Assembly (NCBI GenBank): GCA_947462335.1
Contig: OX381710.1
Coordinates: 57,730,842-57,794,841 of the forward strand
DNA length: 64,000 nt
Origin: Harmothoe impar
Taxonomy: Eukaryota; Annelida; Polychaeta; Phyllodocida; Polynoidae
Direction: 5' to 3'
Under the pieces are notes generated by a model. The model saw nothing but the letters and a program-made list of their open reading frames with translations, did not search any database and was not told the DNA's origin. Each line of letters starts with the position of its first letter. The first letter of the stretch is position 1. Of this stretch, positions 51,101 to 63,100 are shown piece by piece. The position numbers were made by a program, and so were the translations under genes.

Positions 51101-54100
51101 AACACCTCGTTCATGCGTTTAATCATGGACTCCATTAAGGTATTAAATGAGTTTCCTGACGCATTTGTTTTATCCGGAGTGGTCGTCTCCGGGGTCTGGG
51201 TTTTCTGACTGGGTTCAGTCTGAGGCTCCCGAGTGTTGGGTTTCCGCGGGGTTTCCGAATAACCTTTGTTACTAGGAAGCTTCCCGGAAACTGGGGTAGA
51301 GCTAGATTTCTGTCGACCCTTGAATTTCAGGGCGTCTACTCTCTCCTCCCCTTCAGATTCCTCTGCGGAAGAATCGTCACCATCTAAGGAATGTTCAATT
51401 CCAGAGACGCGCTGTCCCCTATTAGCGGGTATCATACCAGCCAACAGTATTTTCTTCTTGTCATGTTGATCAATTGCCATGAACAAATCCGCTAGGGAAG
51501 ACCCAGCTTCCCAAGCTCTACCACAGACTTTAGCATGTTCAGGATCACTCAATCCACTAATAAATCTTACAAATAGGGATTCTATGTAATATTCAGCATC
51601 CCTACTCCATTCTGGCCTAGCCTGCCGCAATAATCGCTGCAATTCTAGCCCAAAAATTTTAGCAGATTCCTTTGGTTTCTGCGTTCTTCTCTGAAACAGA
51701 GTCCAGTGATCTACTGTCACCATTTTCCCAAAGGTATAACACGCTAATACTTCCAGCTGGTCGTATGTAGCCTCCGGCCCGTAAGTGTCCCTCCATTCTT
51801 CTACCACTATCTTACCCGGGCCGTCACTCAACCATATCACAAAAGCTCCCAAGGATTCCTCCTTGTTCCAGCAATTGTACTTACAATCATCTAAAAGGGA
51901 TTGATATTCCTCCTTCCAGGGTCGCAAACCCCTGTAAGGCTTAGTCACGCGTGCAGTTCTCTTAGCGGCATAATTAGAATGCACTAATTGACCTGACATG
52001 CGTCTACTCCAGGCCAGTAAGTCTGTACCGTCTTGACCTCTACGGGAGCAATCTAGTCCCAAATTACCTATGGCTGGGTCTCGATTATGTAATCGGTGTT
52101 CCGCCGGGGTCATTGTGACCCTTCGGTTCAAAGGAGTGTTTTTATGCACTGGATTTGACCTTCCCTTCGTTCTCCGCTGGGACCCCTTATTCAAACTACC
52201 CCTCGGCCTATTTTCAGGGTCTTTATTGGCTCCCGAATGTGTATCAGTGGTCGGAGGTGGATATGAATAAGTTGCATCCGGGCAATATCTATAATTACCC
52301 TTGCTATCATAATCTCCCGGGTTCCCATATTGAGCCGGGTCATCTCCCGAAAAGGGGTTCAATGAGCCATAACTATGGTTCACTACTTCATCTCGAAATT
52401 TATTTTTATAATGTCGAGACACTTCCTCCTCTGGAGACATTTCCCTGTTAACCTGACCAATACTGGCATGATTAACTGGTTCCCGTTCAAGAGAGTGCCC
52501 GGTGACATTCACTCTCCTTGAATCCTTCCCTCTGTTTTTATACACAGAGTCTTCCACATTCCTCAATCCATTATCATTAATAAATGGATCAAATTGAGGT
52601 AATGCATCCACCTTCCTAGCAGTAAGAGTGCTGTCCAGAACAGCTTCCGGCCCGATAGCTGGAACTTGTTCCTCCCCCTGCTGTTCCATTGCCTTCGACA
52701 ACTCACCCCGCAGGAGAGTTTTCCTGGCTTCCAGGGAACAGACAGCTTCCACCTCAGCTTTCCGTTTCCTTTCTAACTCTTCCGTTTCTTCCAGGATTTG
52801 CATCCTGGTAGATTCGTTATCCTTGACCAACTGGTCTCTGCCCTTCTCGAGCTCCTCTGTCCCCTTCTTCAGGACATACCATTCTCTAGAGTATTGTTTC
52901 AACTCCTTCTCATACTTCTCTTTAAGAGATTCGGAGTGTTCATTCTCCTTCCGGTTCTCAGCAATCTTTGCTTGAATCTTTTGGAATTCATGCGATTCCT
53001 GAGCAACCTTCTTTTTCATATCAACCGTTCCCTCTCTTCTATCAGAGTTCCCTTTACCCTCTGATTCTCAGAGAGGATCTCGTCCCTTTCTTTTACCAGG
53101 GATGTCAATTCCTCAGTCAATGCAGCATATTGGTCTTCCATTGACTGCTTGTCCAATCGGACATTCTCCCAGTAGAGGTCATCCTCTTCCCGAGCCAAAT
53201 GCTCGTCATATTCCCTCTGGAATCTCCCATCCCCTACATAGGGTTCTACCCAGGAAAGATCCTGCACTTTCCTCTTCTTCTGCTCTGGCTTCAACCCTTC
53301 CCCAGGGTCCATCCCTGCCACCTCCAGGCGAGTTGATTCCAACTCCCCTTCACTCAGCTCTGGGCCAGAGCCGCCCAGGCTACCACCGGTAGCCATTGTC
53401 TGTCCACTAAAGGACTGTCTGTCCACTAAAGGACTTCCTGTTCAGTATAACTCGAACATATTCCCGAACAATTACCTTGTTCTGCTACCTTTACTGCTAC
53501 TGGTCACGGCACCAGTGTGGTGGTTCGTAGTTAACTCTAGGTTAAAGAACAACGATCACGGCAGTTTCCAGGTGCGAGAATATATCGGTCTTTATTCACA
53601 AGAATAACAACTCCAGTTCCTTTACTAGGGAACAATCAGTGTAGAATCAATACACACAGGTAAATCAGGTTTCTCTATAAATAGAGGAAACGGTCAGTAT
53701 ACAACTCTTAGCATACAACTCTGTCCGCACGGTTGGACATGTGAAGTCTCTCGTCAGTCGGGCCTGCACTGACTGCCCTCCAGGTAAACACACGGGTCTT
53801 ATATAACACCGGCTCTTAGGTCACGTGGCCAGGTGGGTGGGTCGGCTGCCCACCTGAGAGCGGCACACGGTTACCTGAAGAGGACCTGCGCCCTCTCCCG
53901 GGAACTGTGTGCACTAGCTCCAGGTGGAGAAGCCGAGTAAACAGACGTTACCCGGAAATACCGTGTATGAGATTAATATGTAATATCATGCCCCTACAGG
54001 TGTATTGTGTAAGTACACCCATGGGAGCCTCTGCATGGAGCTGTTCCCATGATAGGACATGTAGTTGTAGATAATTTTCTAGCTTGAGGAATATAACTTG

Positions 54101-57100
54101 CGTCATTATAGGTAGCACCCTCCCCCTTATAACCATGCATCCATGTGCATCCATAACCTACAACCCCCATTACCCCATACTGACCTTGTTTGTACAGATG
54201 TAATTGAGACTGGTCAATCGTCAGGACAATCTGTAGGACTCTGGCAAATCGATCCTTACCATCAATTATGTACTGTACCATCAATGTCAATGTGTGCAGC
54301 TCGGGGTGTGCTGGTGGGAGCATTGCCAGTTATATTTGGTGTTACCGCTTGATGCCCTAGCAGATCAATATGGATGACAGTGATCCAGGTCGGGGCGGGG
54401 GGGGGGGGGTGAACCTATACATACATACACCAGGACAGCCAAGGAAAAAAGGCCCTCCAAGGAAAGTATCAATTCTGGGTGGACAATTCCAGTGGAAGAA
54501 CACCTACAACCCTATATAATCAAAATTATTATGCTAATTATCAAACATGGTAACTTTGTCATACATTTGGTCAGAGCGTTTAATATCTGAATAGTATTTG
54601 CACTCTGTTTTCAGCATTATAAATCTTTATCAGGCCTTATCATTACTCCATAGGGAATGCATCACTGCCTAGCTAACAGAAAATGTTTCGAACACGTTTT
54701 AAAGCTCTTAGAAGCCTCTACCCAGCTAACAAATGTTTTCCAAAACATATGAAATATGATTTCAACCGGAAATTCTTCTGAATGACGTAGTTAATAATTA
54801 CATTACATGAATACAAAGGAGCACTCATGTTTTTCTCCATCGACGGTTTGCCTTACTATGTTTGACTTAACCTCAGTGGTGAACAATCCTCATGAATATT
54901 TGGCCATGATATTCACACAGGCTTCTGTTTGAATCATGTATACTAGTCCCACAGATACATAGAAACACAACATTCATTCCCATATAGGCCTTTGGGGCGA
55001 GTTGAACCAGCAGAGAAATCCCTTCTGCAGGTATTTCTTTGCCTTAGTTCAAGTACCCACTGCCAAGGACCAATCAAAAGGCTCCTCTCATGTGCGGATG
55101 GTAGTTCCGGCAAGGATAGAAGGTGTTGATAGCTATCTTTCGGACAAAACTGACAGTGAGGGCACGATATTTGACATTGACAGCAATAAAAACAATAAAA
55201 TAGAATTTAAAAAAATCATTTTGGGAAATTGGACAAAAGAAAATAATTTTAAATCATTTTTCGGTGACTCTCCTCGGACACCGTACCTAACAGTACTCCT
55301 GTCTCATACAACATGTGCCGGGTTTGTTTGTTCTTGTCTTACAAATCATGACCACTCATGTCATATCTAACTCCTCACCAGCCCTCAAGACGCTGAACAA
55401 GCTGCACGTCACTGTCCTGCTTGGACCTCACAATGAGGCTCTGCGTATTGCCGCCGCTGGTGCCGACATACCGTACGTCATTGTGACGCGTCTGATGACG
55501 TCACCTATATTGTCACCACACGTCCAGAGATTCAGCCGTCATGAAGACATTACGTCGGGTGGGCAGGAGCTGTACGTCTGGCCGTCACAGGGGACACTAT
55601 GTCAGGCAGTATGTGACGTAGTCATGACGTACAAATGGACGCAGGCAGCTGTACTATATGTAGACGAAACAGGTATGAAGAACTTTATTTCTAAAGATTA
55701 AGTTTTTATTTGAAGTGATTTCAAAGTGCAAACATCTGAGACACAGTTCCTTCAAGCCATTGATTGTCTTATATTACCTTATATTCATCTAAAGGACAAT
55801 TTACTTGTAAACAAAATCATGGCTTATGATAGGCCATATGTCACCGATGGACTGTGTGATCCAGGTTTATACACGAAATCGAAGAGTGGTACATTATATG
55901 TCTACCTATATAGATAGTCATGACTTAGCCTGGAGAGTTCCGTAAAGATAAAAGAATCAGAACAGGTTCCCTGCATTGAGACAAGAGCCTGCACCTTTAT
56001 ATCAAGGGCATGTTGCGTTCAGCTATACGTATGACCTTTGACCCACAGGCTTGCAGCTGATCGGTCAACTCATGTCAAATGAGAAGCTGTTGGTCCGCTC
56101 GTGGCGGCTCCCCTTGGATGGTTCCCAAACTACGATACGAGATCACCTCCTCTTTATCCGGGAGATTCAACTTCGTCAGATCATTATAACAGCGGAGAAG
56201 TTGGTCGTGGAGGTCATACTGGAAGAGGTAGGTCAACCGGTAGATGGTTTTAGAGGTTATACTAGAATGGATAGCAATACCATTCGGGTTTAGTTGTTTC
56301 ATTGTGTTTATATTCGTCATTGGTCTAATGGTAACAGCTGCACCAAAGGTGCCGGGTTGTATCTCTACAACAACGAGGTGCCTGCATACTATGGGTCCCA
56401 ATACGACCCACAGTATCCAGATTCCAGTTTCAGCATCTGTCAGTCAGTGTTATACATGATGCATGGATGGTTATGACTATTGGACCCTCCCGAATCATCT
56501 GCTGCAGCATATTGTGCAAGAAGTGCTGGTACACGTCGGAGCCTTCCCTACCTAGTTCATGCACGTGGCTTCATGTCCAAAAGTGAGGTCTGTTTCCCTA
56601 TGCATGGTATACGATAAATGCATCATACTGAATGAAGCCTATTCTGTAGACTGTTCCAATGAGCGAGCAGCGAAAATCTACAAAATTGTGCATAACAAAA
56701 TGTCCTTGTCATTTTTAGCAACTTTTTTTTTACTAGATTCACTGGGTCTGTTCCTCTTTCTGCCACTGCTAATGCTCCAATTGCGCTGCAGTCGGCCCAT
56801 TCCAAGCCACTATCAGTACATTACTTATTCACAGACTCATGTGGCTTGGTAGTCACTATCTGTGCTAAGGCCCATCACCTGGACTGATGGACCCATACAT
56901 GATAGAAACACATGGGGTGATGATTGATGCTGAAAGTATATTACAGGCCGATCACTGCACTGTCACAGCCGAAATACGATACCAGGCTTTAGATATTCAT
57001 ACGCGGAGTGACATTGGGACATCGATAACAATTATAATTATATGTGTTACTTAAAATATGATTAGAGTGGTGTGTGAATATCCTCATCATCAATTTCAGA

Positions 57101-60100
57101 TACGTCTGCATTGTTATTCCCTTATTCTCCTATAATCTGATTATCCAAATGGAACCTGTGCTACACAACTGATATGGGGGGATTAAGTTAGCAGTCTATA
57201 ACACATCTTTAATATTTTCGTTATATCACTCCAAATATCCCATCGGTACACATGACTACCGGCCAACCTATATCAAGTAGGCCTATACTTGTTATAATCT
57301 ACAGGGCATTTACGTGTGCATACTCCTGTTTACCACAGAGTTAATCAGACGAATAGACAGTATACAGACTGCCTGCCTGAAGCCCCACTTGCGATAAACT
57401 ACTCACGTCTGGCGTCTGTCATCAGTGTTAAATTGAACATCAAAGTATCTAATTTGAGAGGTAGGAGAATGAGATCACCAGCATTAGCCATTTCCCATTA
57501 TAATGATGGAAGCAAACCTGTTATGGAAATAATTTTTTTTATACCAATAGGTTTACGCAAAATGTAATGTAATTATGATGCGTGCACGCGCATCCAGGAC
57601 GCACTTTTAAGCCAATTCTAACTTCAGCCATTAAATATCCAACACAACTAGAAAGCCATTCAGGTGATACAATACGTATTATACAGTAACTATAAGGCTG
57701 GTCCAATGCGACAAACAGAGGCTATGGAATGGTGCGTTTTGATCAGGTTTGAATAAATAATACAAACACACCAAAAAGTAACAGCATCACACAGTGTTCT
57801 ATAAAGGGAAGGTCAGCAGATGTACCACGTGGTTGCGGTTACAACTGTAATCTGGTAATGGGTGTACCAGCGGCTAACATGTTCAATAACTGCAAACATG
57901 ACTTACAAAACTAAATAGCCAACTAACTACTTTTACTGAGTTTGAAAGCCCCGTTGATTTTATTTTCTAAATCACAATGAATAATAGTGCTACATACAAT
58001 GCATATGGATGACTCATCGGAGTCTGGACCAAAAACTAAGTACGTAATATCATGGCAAAAAACCGTTATAAATAACCCAAAAAATAGAAGCAATACCTCC
58101 CCGTGATGCCTTTTGTGTCTGTTGGCCCTTAGAGGGATAGATACCTGTTCGAGGTTACTATGAGATTTAGACTACGCCCGATCCTGTTTAAAACCATAGA
58201 AACTGAGTTAACGGTATCTATCCATTTAGATTTACCTCACATCGAAAACAGAGCACTGCGGGTTCTACGGGATATTTCAGCTTCCTCATTGGTCAGTTTA
58301 ATCATTGTTAGTCCCCCTGACGGTCAGTATCTCCTCTCCCTGTTCTGTCACCTGACCGTCATGTCACCTCATTGGCCCCATAGTGATGCCGTGGTAGTAG
58401 GGCCTTTGAATAATAGATGACAGCACACAGTGTGCTTTAGTCTGTGATAGTATTTAGTATTTAGGGTGTACTTGAGTGTGCAGAACTGTGTGAACAATGT
58501 CCAGTTCGAGCACACATGTATAGATATACATTTACTAAGATAAATGAACTGTGAAGCGTTCAGCGTTGCAGTAATCATGTGAAAGGCAACTTTCCAATAC
58601 TGGGACCAGTATTGCACGTTGAATAGTTCCAGTCCAACAGCAGCTTCAATATTATACAGCAGCCTTTAATAGATAACCGTGTCAAGGGGTCTTAGACAAA
58701 GGCGCAAATAGAGGTCGATTGGTTGACATGATTGCATCCAATTATAGCTCGACACAGTTATATAATTTTGGGTTTGGTCCTACTGTTTCAGTAGTAACCA
58801 TTACTGAAACAAATCAGGGTGCGCTGTTGACATGAGTGATGGTCTGCCACCGTTAGTTCTCCTATGTAAATCTTACTGGGTGGTTAAAGTCCCAGAGGCT
58901 GTATGCTAACAAGCCGTGTGGTTTCCTGGTCATGGTTCCGTTCTGCAGCCCCTGATGTCATTATGCTGCCCACACATTGACCCAGTGTTTACTCTGCAGG
59001 CCCTGAGACTCAGCATGATGTCCGCCCACTACAGCTGGATCCTCGCCGACCCGGTAAGTGCACTTCTCATAGCTGCCCATGGCAGGGACTGTACAACGGA
59101 TTACATTTACAGTAAGTTAATTCGGGAGTAAAATTATATTGCAGATGTATTTCTCAGAGGGCTCTAATTGCCAACTGTATTGAGACGGATTGAGGCACAC
59201 TGAAAAAGCAAACCTGTCTCCAGACTTGTCTAAGTGACTGTCATGAAATAAAGGAGCCAACAGTTGTCTAACCTATCAGGTTACCATCCCACAAATAGAA
59301 TCTGGAGCTGGCAAATGTCTGGTTTTGGGCTGGCACATGCCAAGTGGGTCCTCTATCTCCAGCTAGAAGACCCGCATTCTTATCACTTGGGTTTTTAACT
59401 CGTTTATTTTATGACAGTCACTTAGAAGACAGGTTTACGTTTTGAGTGCATCCACAGGCATAGTATCCCTGAAAGAAATGCCAGACTAGAACATAGCAAA
59501 TTTTGGCTGTGCAATGCACTAGTGAGATTTGATGAAAATAAAAGCAAATATACATGTTCTATTGCTTATTACATGACATATTTGGGTTCTACTATTGCAG
59601 TTGTCGTACGGAGTGGACTTATCAGGCTATAACTACACCCAGGTGAACCTATCCGTGTTCCACCTGGGTCCTGGACAGTCTGACCCCATCCTGACCTCAG
59701 CTGACCCCAGGCTGACCTCAGCTGACCTCCAGACCAGGCTGGTCAAGGACGCCCTGACCTTGGTGCTCACAGCCTCCTTGTCGTACAGCTCCCATAATGC
59801 ACGGCGTGAGTGTCGGGCACCTCCGTGTATGGAGCATGTACTGGGTGCACAACTACACACATACTTAAGAATGGTAGGGTCGAGTGAAAAATGCAAAATC
59901 GAAATGACACATACTATAAATAAGCACAGTTAATCTCCTGATGGCTATTCATGGTATGATAAAAGCCGTGACTATGATATTTAGAATTTGGTTTACAATT
60001 TTTACCTCTAAATGTCCACATTGTGTTCAACTTGCAGAATGCTCCATTAGAAGTTAACAATGATCTAGTTATGCATTAATCATAACAATAAACACTCCAT

Positions 60101-63100
60101 CACATTACTACAGTATTTACTTTAACCTGCCTATTGACCTTCTTTATGACATTGCTGCCTGTACTCACCCTCCAGGAGCCGGTGAGCGGTCTGACAGGTA
60201 CTCTCATGTTTGGTAGCCATGACAACGCCAGGGTCAATGTGTCACTCAAACTACTCACACTCACAGAGAATGGACTCAGACAGGTCAGTTTTATATGATG
60301 CCAAATGGTTTTGGCTGTGTCTCTCAATATCGGGCCAATGGTAACGTCTTTAACTGGGTGCCATCCTTGACCAGCCACCATAATTTATTTTGAAAAAGAA
60401 TATTTGAAAAAATGTCTTCTTTGATATGTAAGAGATAAAATGAAGAAAGTGGTGGTGGTAATATCTTCATTTATAGGGTAGGTTCACCCTAAGTCAAACT
60501 CATACCTTAAGTCAAACACTTTTGACATGAAATTACAAGTTCAATATGCATCTGGCAACAATAAACTCCCACTGATTTAAGAATTCAAGTGTTTTCCAAA
60601 TATAAACTGTACATTGCATCCACATCATCACTCTTTTTCATACTGTAAAATCAGTCAGAAGTACCCCTGTTTGACCTGTTTTGACAAACAGAGAATGAAA
60701 ATCTCTCCACTGTTCATACTCTTTGGTAGTTGATTTGACGTATTTGTCCCTTTCATACACAGTCCCGCTTAGTTTTGTGAGCTGGATATGTATCTAAATT
60801 ACACAAATCATGACTTTATTGAGCAAAATTAATTTCCTAAGTTACATTTAGGATTGATTTCATAAGGTATACCCATTTCACCTTAAGTCAGCCATGAATT
60901 CACCCTAAGTCAGCCACCTCAGACCTTAAGTCAACCATGGGATTTTATTCTTTGGAATCCCCTCTGGAATTCTCTCACCCTGAATTATTGTCTAAGAACT
61001 CTCCTTCTACCCTTGTGAATACCTCCTCCTCCCAGAATATCCTCTTCTACTAAAGGGTTTAGGATAGCAGGCCTACTTGTGTAGTGTATAGAGGGCAAGG
61101 TTGAAACACAAAAAGAGGTGGGAAAAGGGGGTAAGGGGGCAAAGCCCCTGATATATTTAATAGAAGTCCATATTGCATGTCTATAATGTTATATTTAGTC
61201 CCCATCGCTCATACAAGTAATATTTACTTGTATTGATAGCTCATAATGCAGTTGTATTCACCTGAGGTACAGTACTGACTTTGTCTTGATTATTCAATAT
61301 TCAATCAATTATTTTCTTTACTATTGTTAGTTGTAACATATTGATATATGATGCATGCATTCATGTCATCCAATCTAATCAGGAAATTACTGGTTTATTC
61401 AACATATTCTGGTGGTTGTAATATGGCTGACTCAAGGTGCATTTTGGCTGACTTAGGGTGAAAAGGGGCAATGCTGAATACTCTGATAAATCATGGAATT
61501 AAATGTGGTAAACTGATATATGGCATTGTAAGACATCATGAATGTTATGCGCCAGAGCAATACCTAAGGTTCGGTTCAATTCAGAAGGATATGCACAAAA
61601 AACTCTAGGAGCAATTAGACCTGAAAGGTAGCTCATGAAAAAACATAGATCAGACCGGTTGAAAGTGGTGAACCTACCCTATCTCTACTATAAACCGTTT
61701 TCTGTCAGGCGGCCGATTGCACCTGGTCAAAGAAGGCACCCAGTCAAAGACGGTCATATTGGCCTGATCTGGTGAGACACAGCCTGTTGGTAATGAGGGT
61801 GAGAGTTAAGATCAACGTTTGAGTAACCATGTCCCCTTACGCAATTGCCTGTCTGTAGATAAGGCTATAGATTGATACATCACAATTTTTGGTTGAACTT
61901 TATTTGGTCAAACAGTTCAATCAGTAGGGCTTACATTGTGTATCAGAACAAAGCAATGGTCATTATTTCTTCATTCGCAGTTGGATTTTGTCGCGTCATT
62001 TTATTTGGTATCAGGTGAAATTATTCCTGGGAAAATATGCTTGGCTAACTTTCACTGGAGAGTGTTATTCTCTAAGACTGTTTTATTATATATTTTCATC
62101 ATTTTCCTTGTCATTTTCCTTCTCCTAGATTGGAGAGTGGTCATCCTCAGGAGACATGTCTAGTGAACGCCTTGTGTTGGAGAGTGCTGGGAGGCTTCAT
62201 ACAAGACAATCACATTACGTGGGACCCTACCCTCTAGGACGGGACCCCCTGAACATTGTCTTCATGTTGGTACGTTGATGTAGGGAAGCCCTGTGTGTGT
62301 ATGTGTTATATAGGACCAGGATGTCAGAATTAGGAGCCTTAATGATGTAACTGCGCTCTATATATATCGTCATTCAATCTACATCAGATTGGTTCAGATT
62401 GAGCTTTGAGATTTGAGAACGATTACAAAATTGCGCCTCTCATAATAAGCCCATGTGAAAGGTAGACATGATATTGATCGGTCACACCAGATCTGATCAA
62501 AATTAGTCACAGGCAACTGTAACAGAGACTATCTGATTTAATCACTCATGGTTTTAGATTATACCCAATACAAGGTTATAGAGAATATAGAAAGCTTCAC
62601 TTCACACGAAGATTAGTGTACAAAGCACTGGCATCTTAATTAGACAGATCCGACTACTGACCTACTCACATAGTGCATAGTAACATCTATCACAGTATTT
62701 TTTTTGCTTAAACTTAGTATCCCAGCTGGTGTGGTGGCTAATTTATCTTTCTTGTCATCATGAACATGATGGTAATGGATGTTTATCCGTGTTTATGAAT
62801 GCTAGAACATCAAAGTCTTGCGGTGCCTCATTCCCCGGGAAAACTGCCATATAGAGATTAAATTTCATTTCCGCTCATCTAGATTACATCACTCAGATTC
62901 GAAGTGATTTATTTTATGTATAGAACGAGAGCCCTTATGGTTAAGCATGGAAAGACTATTTCTTACACGGGCGTGATGAAACTGGATCTCATTCTCCACG
63001 GTTACGTCCTTCGTGGTGACGTCATCAAAATTGCCATGAAACCAATATTGAAATATCGTGTTACTGGGATTAATCAATCATTACTTGATTTGAACAGAGA

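Larger units (their letters stand above)
41133..53998 (-). mobile_element. Ty3/gypsy LTR retrotransposon, full length, antisense in receptor intron 2
   Basis: 12,866 bp with two 483-bp LTRs starting TG and ending CA, flanked by GGTG (41129-41132 and 53999-54002). I found only two LTR differences (41276 T against 53659 G; 41464 C against 53847 T), so insertion is recent. Order in - orientation: 5' LTR, primer-binding site, two overlapping gag frames, pol (protease, reverse transcriptase, RNase H, integrase), two extra 3' frames, hairpin-rich spacer, purine tract, 3' LTR. RT before integrase places it in Ty3/gypsy. No chromodomain and no envelope-like protein were recognised. Confidence 0.93.

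Noticed and set aside
55002..55370. 122-codon frame just before receptor exon 3
   Set aside because: No similarity; low-complexity Asn/Lys stretch; the phase does not join exons 2 and 3 better than direct splicing.
58133..58420. Possible alternative (mutually exclusive) receptor exon resembling exon 4
   Set aside because: Similarity is only in hydrophobic pattern; no acceptor or donor in the required phases.
59806..59811. GTGAGT as donor of receptor exon 6
   Set aside because: It would leave a phase mismatch with exon 7 and drop the conserved CMEHVLGAQLHTYL segment; the donor at 59874 fits.
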